A stretch of 64,000 nt of DNA from an uncultured Eubacterium sp. (GCA_910584795.1 CAJUBZ010000007.1:56455-120454); one strand, 5' to 3'. Positions 17,297-27,531 are shown, counted from the first letter of the stretch. Made by a program: numbers and translations. Notes: generated by a model from the letters alone, not told the origin.

Positions 17297-18940
17297 ATGA
17301 TAGAGGTAAAAGAATACAGAGGGCATATTAGAAACTGGGAAATGCTCTGCCATGAATTAGAAATATATGAGGCATTGGGCTATTTCACTGAATTATTAGA
17401 AAATGAGAATACACAGGATGTCCCGGAGCAGGGAATTATGGCTGCATCTGTCACTGAAGTACCTGTTACGGACAAGGCTATGACCCGTAAAGAGCGTGAG
17501 GAAGCAATTCTTATTAAAGCATACGAAAAATGGGGATGTGATATGGCAGACCATATTTATGGTATGTTTGCCGTTGCATTATGGGATGATGCGGAGCAGA
17601 AACTATTTTGTCTGAGAGATCAGTTTGGTACAAAACCTTTCTACTACTATGTAACAGAAGAAGGGAAACTATTATATGGTACGACCATAAGACAGATTAT
17701 GGAGCAGCCGGGGTTTGTGAAAGAATTGAATGAGGAGATGCTTCAGTTGTATCTGAGTCTGACTTATGGAGCAGGAGAAGATACATTCTTTAAAGGCGTA
17801 AAGAAACTACTGCCGGGACGATACATGATTTGGAAGAATGGTAAGATGGAGATTGTCCGTTACTGGAAACCGGAGTTTCATCCGGATGAAAGCAAGTCAC
17901 TCGAAGACTGGGCAGACGAGATACATACGACAATACGAGAGATAATGCCGGAGGTGAAAGACGAGAATGAAGTGGCAGCATCCTTTTTATCGGGGGGGGT
18001 GGATTCTTCTTATGTACTGGCAATGTCTGATATTCAGACAGCAGCAGCCTGCGGTTATGAAGAAGAACGATTTGATGAGTCTGTACTGGCAGCTAAGACA
18101 GCAGAACTTTTGAAACGTGACTTTAACAGAAGAGTCATAAGTCCCGAAGAGTATTTTGAGATTGTGCCTTATGTAATGTACAATATGGAACAGCCTTTGG
18201 GTGATGCATCTGCGATTGTTTTTGCACTGGGATGCAGGGCGGCAGCAGAGAAGGCAGAGATCTGTTATTCCGGAGAGGGAGCAGATGAGTTTTTTGGCGG
18301 GTACAATATGTATCGCAATGCAGAGCGTTATGGAGATAACTTAAAGACCTTTTATGTTGGAAATACTAACATTATGAAAGAGGATGAGAAAAAGAAAATC
18401 CTTAAACACTATAATGAAAATGTGCTGCCAATCGACCTAGTGAAAGATATATATGAAGAAACAGAAGAATTAGATCCGTTGTCAAAGATGTCTAATGTAG
18501 ATATTCAGATTTGGCTGGAAGGTGATATTTATTTAAATGTTGACAAGATGAGTGAGGCGGCAGGACTGGAAATTAGAATGCCTCTTACCGATAGAAGAAT
18601 TTTTGATATTGCATCACGTATGCCGTCAAGGTATAAAGTAAATGATGAGCAGAATAAGGTGGCTTTTCGTACAGCAGCAGCCAATGTGCTGCCAGAGGAA
18701 ATTGCTTTTCGTAAGAAGCTTGGTTTTATTGTGCCGATTCGTATATGGATGGCAGATGAGAGATATAATCAGGATGTACAGAGATTGTTTGGCAGTGAAA
18801 TTGCAGAGAAGTTCTTCCATGTAAATGAAATAAAAGCAATATTTGATGAGTATATCGGAGGAAATTCAGATAACTGGCGAAAAGTATGGACGATTTATAC
18901 ATTCTTAGTGTGGTATGAAGAGTATTTTGTGAAAAGATAA
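17297..18940 (+). CDS. asparagine-synthetase-like protein without the glutaminase nucleophile
   Basis: This 547-residue protein resembles AsnB. The ATP-pyrophosphatase synthase domain is intact (SGGVDSSYVLA near residue 232, SGEGADEFFGGY, GLEIRMPLTDRR). The glutamine amidotransferase part keeps only its second half (YGMFAVALWD, LRDQFGTKPFYYY). The N-terminal Met-Cys nucleophile and the RGPD region are absent, and the promoter and stop codons leave no room for them upstream. It may use free ammonia or a different chemistry. The start is uncertain (ATG 17297 or TTG 17276), with weak ribosome sites. A G8 run (17992-17999) lies within the SGGV codons. I leave the symbol empty because asparagine synthesis is not assured. 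Confidence 0.8.
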   Translation: MIEVKEYRGHIRNWEMLCHELEIYEALGYFTELLENENTQDVPEQGIMAASVTEVPVTDKAMTRKEREEAILIKAYEKWGCDMADHIYGMFAVALWDDAEQKLFCLRDQFGTKPFYYYVTEEGKLLYGTTIRQIMEQPGFVKELNEEMLQLYLSLTYGAGEDTFFKGVKKLLPGRYMIWKNGKMEIVRYWKPEFHPDESKSLEDWADEIHTTIREIMPEVKDENEVAASFLSGGVDSSYVLAMSDIQTAAACGYEEERFDESVLAAKTAELLKRDFNRRVISPEEYFEIVPYVMYNMEQPLGDASAIVFALGCRAAAEKAEICYSGEGADEFFGGYNMYRNAERYGDNLKTFYVGNTNIMKEDEKKKILKHYNENVLPIDLVKDIYEETEELDPLSKMSNVDIQIWLEGDIYLNVDKMSEAAGLEIRMPLTDRRIFDIASRMPSRYKVNDEQNKVAFRTAAANVLPEEIAFRKKLGFIVPIRIWMADERYNQDVQRLFGSEIAEKFFHVNEIKAIFDEYIGGNSDNWRKVWTIYTFLVWYEEYFVKR

Positions 18941-18967
18941 ACAGTATAAATTTTAGTACGAATGTGA

Positions 18968-18996
18968 TTGACTTCATAAACAATAGATAGTATCAT
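18968..18996 (+). promoter_or_regulatory. promoter of the DUF6273 gene
   Basis: TTGACT (18968-18973), a 17-nt spacer and TATCAT (18991-18996) lie 70 nt before the start of the secreted DUF6273 protein. Confidence 0.45.
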
Positions 18997-19065
18997 TTGA
19001 TTATAAGATTTATAAGTGATCACATAATAAATTTTATAGTCTTAAAAAAATAGGGGGAACACGCG

Positions 19066-20154
19066 ATGAAGAAATGTTTTAAAAAATTAGTATCATTAGT
19101 ATGTGCGTCAGCATTAGCAGTATCAATGCTGTCTACATATTGCACAGATGTAAAAGCAGCTACAGTGTCGGGACATGAATTGAAGAATCCTGTAAAGGAG
19201 TCTTCAAATACAGAATGGGACTGTGTCTGGTTTGGAAGTTACCCACAGGCAGAAGTTGTACCATCGAGTACATACACTGCAATAAACAATGATTTGCTTC
19301 AAGATGGTGATCTTATTGTATCAGAAGAGTTATATAATAAACTCATCAAAGCAAAAGACATGGATTGGAATGAAAATGGTGATATCAATTTAGAGGGCAC
19401 ATACTATAGACGAATCAAAAAATCTGATGCCACATCTTCCACAGTAATTAGTCCAGGACCATTGGGTAAAGTACTGACAACATATCAGTGGGACAGTGAT
19501 TCAGAATATCATTATTTTAAATATGAACCAATTAAGTGGAGAGTATTGAATATCACAGGAGATGATGCATTATTGCTGGCGGATCAAGGGTTAGATAATC
19601 CGGCAGAGAGTAAAAAGATAAGTTACTGGAACCGATCAGAAGTTAGAACATGGTTGAATGGTGATAGTAGTGATACTTTTATAAAAACAGCATTTAGTGC
19701 AGCAGAAAGAGCTGCCATTAAAACTTCTCAAATAACAGAAAATCAGACAATCGTATCAGATAAAATATTTTTATTATCAGAGTCTGATGTTCTTAAAGAG
19801 TCATATGGTTTTAGTAATGATGAAACCAGTCTGGACAGAGCTAGATGGAGCAGAAGCAGCACTTTTTCTAAAGCAATGGGAACGCACATAAATAAAGAAT
19901 TTATATCTATTCCATATTATGGATGTAGTCCATGGATGCTGCGGTCAGCTAAGTATAACCCTCCTAGCAGGAGTGGTCCGGCGAATTATCAGCAGCGATG
20001 TGTCGGTTCAATGGGAAATGTTGTATATACATTGGCTGATTATACAAATCTAACGATTGGATGTAGTACCGTTCGTCCGGTTTTACACCTTGACATCTCA
20101 TCTTCTTCCAGAGTATGTTCTTATGCAGGTACAGTGAATAGTAATGGAAGATAA
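19066..20154 (+). CDS. secreted DUF6273 domain protein
   Basis: This 362-residue exported protein has a signal peptide of about 32 residues (basic MKKCFKKL, hydrophobic core, cut near VKA-A). The mature part contains the DUF6273 pattern: WFGSYPQ, KYEPIKWRVLNI, LLLADQGLD, YWNRSEVRTWLNG, FLLSESDV and a final RPVLHLDI. This domain is common in Lachnospiraceae surface proteins and lacks a proven function; its fold resembles sugar-binding or formylglycine-enzyme-like modules. No sortase motif or membrane anchor is seen. The gene is transcribed alone. Confidence 0.85.
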   Translation: MKKCFKKLVSLVCASALAVSMLSTYCTDVKAATVSGHELKNPVKESSNTEWDCVWFGSYPQAEVVPSSTYTAINNDLLQDGDLIVSEELYNKLIKAKDMDWNENGDINLEGTYYRRIKKSDATSSTVISPGPLGKVLTTYQWDSDSEYHYFKYEPIKWRVLNITGDDALLLADQGLDNPAESKKISYWNRSEVRTWLNGDSSDTFIKTAFSAAERAAIKTSQITENQTIVSDKIFLLSESDVLKESYGFSNDETSLDRARWSRSSTFSKAMGTHINKEFISIPYYGCSPWMLRSAKYNPPSRSGPANYQQRCVGSMGNVVYTLADYTNLTIGCSTVRPVLHLDISSSSRVCSYAGTVNSNGR

Positions 20155-20169
20155 ATAAACATAATATTT

Positions 20170-20207
20170 CTGCCTGGAGTATTTAAAAAAATCCAGGCAG
20201 TTTTTTA
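20170..20207 (+). terminator. rho-independent terminator
   Basis: CTGCCTGGA (20170-20178) pairs with TCCAGGCAG (20192-20200), followed by TTTTTT. It ends the DUF6273 transcript. Confidence 0.9.
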
Positions 20208-20287
20208 TTATAAAAGCATATGATAGAAAATGAAACAAATAATATAAAAGTTAAAAAATAGATAATTTTATAAGGAGTGGCGAATTA

Positions 20288-21262
20288 ATGAAAAATATGA
20301 AAAAAATAGCAGTACTAACAAGTGGTGGAGATGCACCAGGAATGAATTCAGCCATTCGGGCAGTAGTATATAGTGCACATCAGTTTGGAATACAGGTGGT
20401 AGGAGTTCTGCGTGGATATGACGGATTGATAGATTGGGAGACGATTCCTTTGGGACTGGATGAAGTAAGAAACATTAATAATCAGGGGGGAACAATCCTA
20501 TATACAAGCCGCAGTGAGCGTTTTTTACACTCAGAATATAGAAAAAAGGCAGCAGAGAATCTTAGGGAGAATAACATTGATGCTGTTGTTGCAATTGGTG
20601 GTGATGGAACGCTCCGCGGAGCAATAGATTTTCAAAAAGAGGGAATTCCTGTGATGTGTATTCCGGGAACAATTGATAGAGATGTGGCATGTACGGAGTA
20701 TACTTTAGGTTTCGATACTGCAGCAAATACAGCAACAGAAGCCATTGACAAAATAAGAGATTCTTCAGTATCTCATGGCAGGTGCAGTGTTGTAGAAGTG
20801 ATGGGGAGAAAACGTGGGTATATTGCTTTGTGGGCAGGAATGGCTACTTCTGCTGATGCGATTATTCTTCCGGAAAAATGGAATGGAGATTTTGACAGCG
20901 TTATCGATGCGATTAAGCAGCGTCATGCAGATGGCAGAGACAGTTATCTGGTGGTAGTAGCAGAAGGAGTTACAGATGCACCGGAACTGGCAGAAATGAT
21001 ACGGGAGAAGACTGGTATTGAGTCGAGAGTATCTGTGCTGGGATATATTCAGCGAGGAGGAAATCCCACAGCAAAAGATAGGATGTATGGCTCATTAATG
21101 GGAGCTTACGCTGTTGAAATTTTAATTCAAGGTAAAAAAAATCGTATTGTTGCGATTAAGAATGATATGCTGGTAGACTACGATATTATAGAAGCACCAG
21201 CGGTGGAAAATAACCAGTTAGATTCATTTCAGTATAAGATGAGTTTAAGATTGTCAGAATAG
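20288..21262 (+). CDS. pfkA: ATP-dependent 6-phosphofructokinase
   Basis: This 324-residue enzyme phosphorylates fructose 6-phosphate, the committed step of glycolysis. The nucleotide loop TSGGDAPGMNSAIRA, the GGDGT motif and the catalytic GTIDRD segment are present. Gly after GGD (not Asp) points to ATP rather than pyrophosphate as donor. The catalytic segment reads PGTIDRDVACTEYTLGFDTA where PGTIDNDI is usual, a small departure. An AAGGAG site precedes the start. A promoter for the next gene overlaps its 3' end. Confidence 0.95.
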   Translation: MKNMKKIAVLTSGGDAPGMNSAIRAVVYSAHQFGIQVVGVLRGYDGLIDWETIPLGLDEVRNINNQGGTILYTSRSERFLHSEYRKKAAENLRENNIDAVVAIGGDGTLRGAIDFQKEGIPVMCIPGTIDRDVACTEYTLGFDTAANTATEAIDKIRDSSVSHGRCSVVEVMGRKRGYIALWAGMATSADAIILPEKWNGDFDSVIDAIKQRHADGRDSYLVVVAEGVTDAPELAEMIREKTGIESRVSVLGYIQRGGNPTAKDRMYGSLMGAYAVEILIQGKKNRIVAIKNDMLVDYDIIEAPAVENNQLDSFQYKMSLRLSE

Positions 21263-21279
21263 AAATAATTGGATATAAT
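21251..21279 (+). promoter_or_regulatory. promoter for prfC inside the pfkA 3' end
   Basis: TTGTCA (21251-21256), a 17-nt spacer and a perfect TATAAT (21274-21279) lie about 80 nt before the prfC start. Confidence 0.6.
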
Positions 21280-21357
21280 AAATCCGGTGTACCGCACGAA
21301 AAAATGATTCATATAACAAGTACACAAATAAAGAGAATTATTTCATTGGAGATTAAC

Positions 21358-22953
21358 ATGTCAGAAAATATTAGAAAAGAAATTGAGAATCGCAGAACAT
21401 TTGCAATTATTTCCCATCCGGATGCTGGTAAAACTACATTGACGGAAAAGTTTTTGTTATATGGAGGGGCAATCAATACAGCAGGTTCTGTGAAAGGAAA
21501 GGCAAACTCAAAGTATGCTGTTTCCGACTGGATGGATATTGAGAAGGAGAGAGGAATTTCGGTTACATCATCTGCATTACAGTTTCAGTATGATGGATAT
21601 TGTATCAATATTCTGGATACACCGGGACATCAGGATTTTTCAGAAGACACATATCGTACGCTGATGGCGGCGGATTCAGCAGTGATGGTTATTGACGCCT
21701 CGAAGGGTGTTGAGGCACAGACAATTAAACTTTTTAAGGTTTGTGTAATGAGACACATTCCAATATTCACTTTTATTAATAAAATGGATTTAGAGGCAAG
21801 AGATCCATATGAGTTATTAGAAGAAATTGAAAACGTTCTTGGAATTAAAACATGCCCGATGAACTGGCCGATTGGTTCAGGAAAGCAGTTTAAGGGTGTT
21901 TATGATAGAGACACAAAGAAAATTTCTATGTTTCAGGCAGTTTCAGTCGGTGGAGCAAAGAGTGCTGCAGAGACTACTTACGATATAGAGGATGCTGCAT
22001 TTCAGCAGGAAATCGGAGACGATTTATACGAACAACTAGCAGAAGATGTAGAGTTACTGGATGGAGCAAGTGAGCCTTTTGATCAGGAATTGGTAGATAA
22101 AGGAGAGCTTTCACCGGTATTTTTCGGTTCAGCGTTGACGACTTTTGGTGTGGAGACTTTCTTAGAGCATTTCTTAAAGATGACAGAATCGCCACTTCCA
22201 AGAATGTCAGATGCCGGTTTAATTAATCCCGTAGAAGAAGACTTTTCCGGATTTATTTTTAAGATTCAGGCAAATATGAATAAAGCACATCATGATAGAA
22301 TTGCGTTTATGAGAATCTGTTCCGGAAAATTTGATGCTACAAAGGACATATATCATGTACAGAGTGGCAGAAAGATGAAGCTTTCCCGTCCACAGCAGAT
22401 TATGGCACAGGACAGAAAGGTTATTGATGAGGCATATGCAGGGGATGTGATGGGAGTATTCGACCCGGGAGTATTCTCTATAGGAGATACGATATGCATG
22501 CCGGGAAAGAAGTTTGCCTATGAAGGAATTCCAACTTTTGCACCAGAGCATTTTTGCAGACTGGTTGCACTGGACTCCATGAAGCGTAAGCAGTTTATGA
22601 AAGGGGTTACTCAGATTGCTCAGGAAGGCGCGATTCAGATATTTCAGGATTACAATCTGGAAATGTCAGAGATTATTGTTGGTGTAGTAGGTGTACTGCA
22701 ATTTGATGTGTTAAAATATAGAATGGAAAACGAGTATGGCTGTGATGTACGACTGGACCCGTTACCATATACACATATTCGCTGGGTAAAAGACCCTGCT
22801 GCAGATTTAAATAGTTTGAAATGTCCAAGTGATACAAAAAAAGTAAAGGATATGAAAGGTAATCCGTTGATTTTATTCTCTAACGAGTGGTCCATTCGAA
22901 TGACATTAGAGAGAAATGAAGGATTGGAGTTTGAAGAGTTCTGGAAAAATTAG
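21358..22953 (+). CDS. prfC: peptide chain release factor 3
   Basis: This 531-residue translational GTPase removes RF1/RF2 from the ribosome after peptide release. G1 is SHPDAGKTTLTEK, G3 is DTPGHQDF and G4 is NKMD, and the RF3-specific C-terminal domains follow (EGAIQIFQDYN, GVLQFDVLKYRMENEY). I chose ATG 21358 (MSENIRKEIENRRTF) with GGAG 6 nt upstream; a longer frame to 21304 adds an unlikely extension. The length is normal for the family. Confidence 0.95.
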   Translation: MSENIRKEIENRRTFAIISHPDAGKTTLTEKFLLYGGAINTAGSVKGKANSKYAVSDWMDIEKERGISVTSSALQFQYDGYCINILDTPGHQDFSEDTYRTLMAADSAVMVIDASKGVEAQTIKLFKVCVMRHIPIFTFINKMDLEARDPYELLEEIENVLGIKTCPMNWPIGSGKQFKGVYDRDTKKISMFQAVSVGGAKSAAETTYDIEDAAFQQEIGDDLYEQLAEDVELLDGASEPFDQELVDKGELSPVFFGSALTTFGVETFLEHFLKMTESPLPRMSDAGLINPVEEDFSGFIFKIQANMNKAHHDRIAFMRICSGKFDATKDIYHVQSGRKMKLSRPQQIMAQDRKVIDEAYAGDVMGVFDPGVFSIGDTICMPGKKFAYEGIPTFAPEHFCRLVALDSMKRKQFMKGVTQIAQEGAIQIFQDYNLEMSEIIVGVVGVLQFDVLKYRMENEYGCDVRLDPLPYTHIRWVKDPAADLNSLKCPSDTKKVKDMKGNPLILFSNEWSIRMTLERNEGLEFEEFWKN

Positions 22954-22980
22954 AAAAGAATTGAAAGAATATATATCAAA

Positions 22981-23024
22981 AAAATGTACCGAGAGTAAAA
23001 AAAATCTTTGGTACATTTTTTATT
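22981..23024 (+). terminator. rho-independent terminator
   Basis: AAAATGTACC (22981-22990) pairs with GGTACATTTT (23010-23019), followed by a T-rich tail. It ends prfC. Confidence 0.85.
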
Positions 23025-23092
23025 TATTCAGAAAAATTACTGTCTATTCTTTTTATAAAGTGATAATATATTTAGTATAGAAAGGAAAAGAA

Positions 23093-23515
23093 ATGGACAA
23101 GAAGCAGATACAAAAATTAATTGAGCAGGCAGCAGATCAGATAAAATACTGCTATGCACCATATTCGGGTTTTAAAGTAGGGGCTGCACTACTTACAAAG
23201 AATGGGAAAATATATACAGGCTGTAATATTGAAAATGCAGCATATACACCGACCAATTGTGCTGAGCGGACAGCTTTTTTCAAGGCTGTAAGCGAGGGAG
23301 AGATTGAGTTCCAGGCAATATGTGTTGTAGGAGGAAAGGATGGCGCAATAGAAATGTATACAACGCCTTGTGGTGTATGCAGACAGGTCATGATGGAATT
23401 TTGCAATCCGGAAACATTCCAGATTATTTTGGCAGCAGATATAGAAAAATACAAGGTATTGTGGTTAAAAGATTTACTGCCAATGGGATTTGGACCAGAT
23501 AATGTGAAAAAATAA
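23093..23515 (+). CDS. cdd: cytidine deaminase
   Basis: This 140-residue homotetramer-type cytidine deaminase converts cytidine to uridine. The zinc site is NCAERTAFF (Cys and the catalytic Glu) and TTPCGVCRQVMMEF. It is the first gene of a nucleoside salvage group (cdd, acyltransferase, udp-like, add, deoB), all on the plus strand with short gaps. An AAAGGAAAAG site precedes the ATG. Confidence 0.95.
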   Translation: MDKKQIQKLIEQAADQIKYCYAPYSGFKVGAALLTKNGKIYTGCNIENAAYTPTNCAERTAFFKAVSEGEIEFQAICVVGGKDGAIEMYTTPCGVCRQVMMEFCNPETFQIILAADIEKYKVLWLKDLLPMGFGPDNVKK

Positions 23516-23533
23516 ATTTATTAGGAGATGAAC

Positions 23534-24385
23534 ATGGAAAAGATATTAGAAATATCTGAATGTGAAAAACTGAAGGACAACAAAGCAATTTGCAATGGGG
23601 ATAACATTGAGATGAAAAATTCCAGTATCATATTTTCAGGACAAGGTAATATTTTGGTGTTGGATAATCAGGTGAGACTGGTGAATAGCAAAATTCATTT
23701 TAAAGGAAATAATTGTGTTGTTTATTTAAGAAGCAATCCGAAAAATGATTATTATTTGAATATTGCAGTGAGCAATGAAAACTGTGTTTATATAGGAGAG
23801 CGAAACTATTTTAACGGAACACTGAATATGGTGGTATCGGAATATCAAAATATTTTAATAGGTGATAATGGTGTGTTTGCTTTTGGAATATGGATGCGGA
23901 CTGGCGATGCTCATGCGCTATATGATATCCATACAAGAAAGAGAATTAATTACGGAAAGTCCATTCTTGTGGGTGACCATGTGTGGCTGGGGCAGTCGGC
24001 AATGGTTTTGAAAGGGACACAGTTTGGGTCCGGTGCAGTGCTTGGTGGTGGAAGTCTCATATCTAACAAGGTTGTTCCTTCGCATACATTGTTTGCTGGA
24101 AATCCTGCAAAGAAATTAAAAGAGGATATTGCACATTTAAATTGGGGTGTACATAGCTGGACCAGAGACAAAATGAAATTGTATGATGAGATGAATGATG
24201 AGGTTTATGTTTTCGAAAAATCAAAGAAAAATTGTAAAAGCCTAAAAGAGATTGACCAGTTATTAAAGGGGAAGACAAAGGCAGAGGAAAAGGTGCAAAT
24301 CATTCAAAAGTATCTGGTACAGGAAAAAGATGTAAATCGATTTTATATTGGAAAAGTAAATAAACGCAGAGGTATTTTTAAATAA
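23534..24385 (+). CDS. hexapeptide-repeat (left-handed beta-helix) acyltransferase-like protein
   Basis: This 283-residue protein has an N-terminal repetitive beta-rich half and a hexapeptide-repeat core (ILVGDHVWLGQSAMVLKGTQFG, SGAVLGGGSLI), ending in the typical FAGNPAKKLKEDI. The DAHALYDIHTRKRIN segment resembles capsular polysaccharide O-acetyltransferases. The substrate is unknown. I chose ATG 23534 because GGAG lies 6 nt upstream, although ATG 23528 is also in frame. It interrupts the nucleoside genes, so co-transcription does not imply a shared pathway. Confidence 0.8.
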   Translation: MEKILEISECEKLKDNKAICNGDNIEMKNSSIIFSGQGNILVLDNQVRLVNSKIHFKGNNCVVYLRSNPKNDYYLNIAVSNENCVYIGERNYFNGTLNMVVSEYQNILIGDNGVFAFGIWMRTGDAHALYDIHTRKRINYGKSILVGDHVWLGQSAMVLKGTQFGSGAVLGGGSLISNKVVPSHTLFAGNPAKKLKEDIAHLNWGVHSWTRDKMKLYDEMNDEVYVFEKSKKNCKSLKEIDQLLKGKTKAEEKVQIIQKYLVQEKDVNRFYIGKVNKRRGIFK

Positions 24386-24436
24386 AAGTATCGTGGGCTA
24401 GAAAAATAACTTTGTATGAAATGAAAGAGGTGTGCT

Positions 24437-25210
24437 ATGAAAAATTATTCAGAGAATCCAAACAAACAATATCATATTCAGGTAGGAAAAGGTGAAGTCG
24501 GTCGATATGTAATTATGCCGGGAGACCCGAAACGATGTGAAAAGATTGCTGAATATCTGGATAATCCCATTTTGATGGCCGATAATCGGGAATATGTTAC
24601 ATACACGGGAACTCTTGATGGAGTAAAGGTAAGTGTTACGTCTACTGGAATTGGCGGGCCGTCGGCAGCAATTGCTATGGAGGAATTGTACCGATGTGGG
24701 GCAGATACTTTTGTCAGAGTAGGAACATGTGGCGGTATGCAGCCAGAGGTAAAAAGTGGAGATATTGTGATTGCCACAGGTGCCGTTCGTATGGAAGGAA
24801 CAAGCAGAGAATATGCACCGATGGAGTTTCCGGCAGTAGCGGATATTTCTATAACAAACGCATTGACAAAGGCAGCAAGACAGAAAGAATTTTCTTATCA
24901 TGCAGGAGTAGTTCAGTGTAAGGATTCTTTTTATGGACAACATGAGCCGGAAACAAAACCAGTTCATTATGAATTAAAGAATAAATGGGAAGCGTGGAAG
25001 AGACTGGGGTGCCTGGCTTCTGAAATGGAGTCGGCAGCATTGTTTATTGTGGCAAGTTATCTGAAAGTAAGAGCTGGTTCCTGTTTTCTTGTGGTGGCAA
25101 ATCAGGAGAGAGAAAAGCAGGGATTAGAAAATCCGGTAGTACATGATACAGAGATGGCGATTCAGACAGCAATTGAAGCTGTTAGAAATTTGATTCGTGA
25201 AGATAAATAG
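24437..25210 (+). CDS. udp: uridine phosphorylase-like nucleoside phosphorylase
   Basis: This 257-residue NP-I family phosphorylase cleaves pyrimidine nucleosides with phosphate to give the base and ribose 1-phosphate. The conserved [37 protein letters not shown] and EMESAALF motifs fit uridine phosphorylase. It follows cdd, so cytidine becomes uridine and then uracil, and the ribose phosphate goes on to DeoB downstream. A GAGGTG site precedes the ATG. A related purine phosphorylase specificity cannot be fully excluded from sequence alone. Confidence 0.88.
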   Translation: MKNYSENPNKQYHIQVGKGEVGRYVIMPGDPKRCEKIAEYLDNPILMADNREYVTYTGTLDGVKVSVTSTGIGGPSAAIAMEELYRCGADTFVRVGTCGGMQPEVKSGDIVIATGAVRMEGTSREYAPMEFPAVADISITNALTKAARQKEFSYHAGVVQCKDSFYGQHEPETKPVHYELKNKWEAWKRLGCLASEMESAALFIVASYLKVRAGSCFLVVANQEREKQGLENPVVHDTEMAIQTAIEAVRNLIREDK

Positions 25211-25263
25211 TTGTGGTTTGTGATAGCGTGTGAAAAATGGGACTGCCGAGAAGGAGGAGAGGG

Positions 25264-26241
25264 ATGACAATAGAAGAATTAAAGAGAATGCCAAAAATAG
25301 AACTACATTGTCATCTGGATGGTTCGCTTAGCAGAGAATTTATAGAGAAAAGACTTAAAAGAAGTGTGTCGGAAAAGGAGTTAAGCGTATCTGATGATTG
25401 TTCCGATTTAGTAGAATATTTAGAAAAGTTTGATTTGCCATTGGAATGTTTACAGGATGAAGAGGGGCTGGCAGAGGCAGGATATGATGTGTTAAAAACG
25501 ATAAGAAAGGAAAACGTGATTTATGCAGAAATCCGTTTTGCTCCATTGCTTTCGATTACAGAAGAAATGGATACCAGACAGGTAATTCAGGCTTTGTTAA
25601 GGGGACTGGAAAAAGGTAAAAAGGATTTTGGAGTAGAATATAATGTAATTGTTTGTGCCATGAGACATCACAGCATGGAGCATAATTATGAGATGATAAA
25701 AGCTGCCAGTGAATTTTTAGGGAAAGGTGTATGTGCAGCAGATCTGGCAGGAGCGGAGGCACAGTATCCCATGGCTGAATTTATGGAGTTGTTTTATAAA
25801 GTCAAAAAACTGGGAATACCATTTACAATTCATGCAGGAGAATGTGGAAACCCACAGAATATAGAAGATGCATTGACAGCCGGGGCAGGGAGGATAGGCC
25901 ATGGCATTGCTATGAGAGAAAAACAGGACATAAAGGAGTTTGTAAAGAATCATCATATTGGAATCGAGATGTGTCCTATCAGTAATTTACAGACAAAAGC
26001 GGTAAAAAGTGTAAATGAATATCCTATCAGGGAATTTTTAGATGCAGGATTACTGGTTACTATTAATACGGATAATCGTACAGTCAGTAATACTTCTATG
26101 ACAAAAGAACTTAAGTTTGTACAGGAAGCATATGGAATCAGCGATGAGGAAGTTAGAGTAATGATGAAAAATGCAATAGAAGTATCTTTTGCAGGTGAAG
26201 AAGTAAAAGGAAAGTTAAGAGAAAGAATTATAGAAAATTAA
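25264..26241 (+). CDS. add: adenosine deaminase
   Basis: This 325-residue metal-dependent deaminase turns adenosine into inosine. The motifs are ELHCHLDGSLS (metal histidines), HAGECGNPQNI, GRIGHGIAM, EMCPISNLQT and TINTDNRTVS. AAGGAGG lies 6 nt before ATG 25264; an upstream in-frame start at 25237 would overlap this site. It lies between udp and deoB in the salvage group. Confidence 0.95.
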   Translation: MTIEELKRMPKIELHCHLDGSLSREFIEKRLKRSVSEKELSVSDDCSDLVEYLEKFDLPLECLQDEEGLAEAGYDVLKTIRKENVIYAEIRFAPLLSITEEMDTRQVIQALLRGLEKGKKDFGVEYNVIVCAMRHHSMEHNYEMIKAASEFLGKGVCAADLAGAEAQYPMAEFMELFYKVKKLGIPFTIHAGECGNPQNIEDALTAGAGRIGHGIAMREKQDIKEFVKNHHIGIEMCPISNLQTKAVKSVNEYPIREFLDAGLLVTINTDNRTVSNTSMTKELKFVQEAYGISDEEVRVMMKNAIEVSFAGEEVKGKLRERIIEN

Positions 26242-26310
26242 TGAACGCTAATTTTATAGAAATGAATTACTGAAATAGGAATAATTGATGATATGGAAAG
26301 AGGTGGCGAA

Positions 26311-27501
26311 ATGAAAGCATATGAGAGAATATTTGTAATTGTATTGGACTCACTTGGTATCGGGGCTCTTCCGGATGCAGAAAAGTTTGGAGATGAAGGT
26401 GTAGACACTTTTGGACATATTTTGGAGAAGATGGGAAGATTGGAGATTCCTAATTTACAAAAGCTGGGGATGTTAAATCTTCATTCGGCAGGAGATATGA
26501 TAGGTGTGGAAAAGCCGTTGGGAAGATATATGAAACTTGCAGAAGTGAGCAATGGAAAAGATACGATGACCGGTCACTGGGAGATGATGGGAATAGAGAC
26601 AAAGACACCATTTAAAACTTTTGCAGAGCATGGTTTTCCACCGGAATTGATTGCGGAACTGGAGAAGCGGTGTGGAAAGCGTGTGATTGGAAATAAAACT
26701 GCCAGTGGAACAGATATTATAGAAGAACTGGGTGAGGAAGAAATTGCTACAGGGGCTATGATTGTGTATACATCAGTGGATTCGGTAATGCAGATATGTG
26801 GAAATGAAGAAACGTTTGATTTGGATAATTTGTACCGCTGTTGTGAGATTGCCAGAGAAATTACATTAAGAGAAGAGTGGAAAGTGGGACGTGTGATTGC
26901 CAGACCTTATGTAGGAAAACGAAAAGGGGAGTTTGAACGAACGAGTAACCGACATGATTATGCCTTGAAACCAACGAACAAAACAGTGCTAAATGCATTA
27001 AAGGAGAATGGACTGGATGTGATTGGTGTTGGTAAGATTAATGATATTTTTTGTGGAGAGGGGATTACGGAAAGCTATCGTTCCAAAAGTTCTGTTCACG
27101 GAATGGAACAGACTATAGAGCTATGTGGGAAAGATTTTCATGGGCTGTGTTTTGTAAATCTGGTGGATTTTGATGCAATGTGGGGGCATCGGAGAGACCC
27201 GATAGGCTATGGAAGAGAAATTGAGAAGTTTGACGTGAATTTAGGCATTTTCATGGAAAAGATGAGAAATGATGATTTGCTGATTATCACAGCAGACCAT
27301 GGAAACGACCCTACTTACAAGGGTACAGATCATACAAGAGAGTATGTTCCTTTTATTGCTTATTCAAAGACAATGGAAATGGGGAAAGCCTTGGAAGATG
27401 AGCATACATTTGCAGTAATCGGTGCTACGGTGGCTGAAAATTTTGGAGTGAAAATGCCAGAGGGAACAATAGGAAGTTCCGTGTTAGAAAAACTGGGATG
27501 A
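26311..27501 (+). CDS. deoB: phosphopentomutase
   Basis: This 396-residue alkaline-phosphatase-fold enzyme interconverts (deoxy)ribose 1- and 5-phosphates and feeds nucleoside sugars into central metabolism. The metal-binding start [25 protein letters not shown] (phosphorylated Thr) and [19 protein letters not shown] are present. I chose ATG 26311, with AAAGAGGTGG just upstream; an earlier in-frame ATG at 26293 would include that site. Confidence 0.95.
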   Translation: MKAYERIFVIVLDSLGIGALPDAEKFGDEGVDTFGHILEKMGRLEIPNLQKLGMLNLHSAGDMIGVEKPLGRYMKLAEVSNGKDTMTGHWEMMGIETKTPFKTFAEHGFPPELIAELEKRCGKRVIGNKTASGTDIIEELGEEEIATGAMIVYTSVDSVMQICGNEETFDLDNLYRCCEIAREITLREEWKVGRVIARPYVGKRKGEFERTSNRHDYALKPTNKTVLNALKENGLDVIGVGKINDIFCGEGITESYRSKSSVHGMEQTIELCGKDFHGLCFVNLVDFDAMWGHRRDPIGYGREIEKFDVNLGIFMEKMRNDDLLIITADHGNDPTYKGTDHTREYVPFIAYSKTMEMGKALEDEHTFAVIGATVAENFGVKMPEGTIGSSVLEKLG

Positions 27502-27531
27502 GTTTTGTAGGATACAGGAAGAAGAGATACA

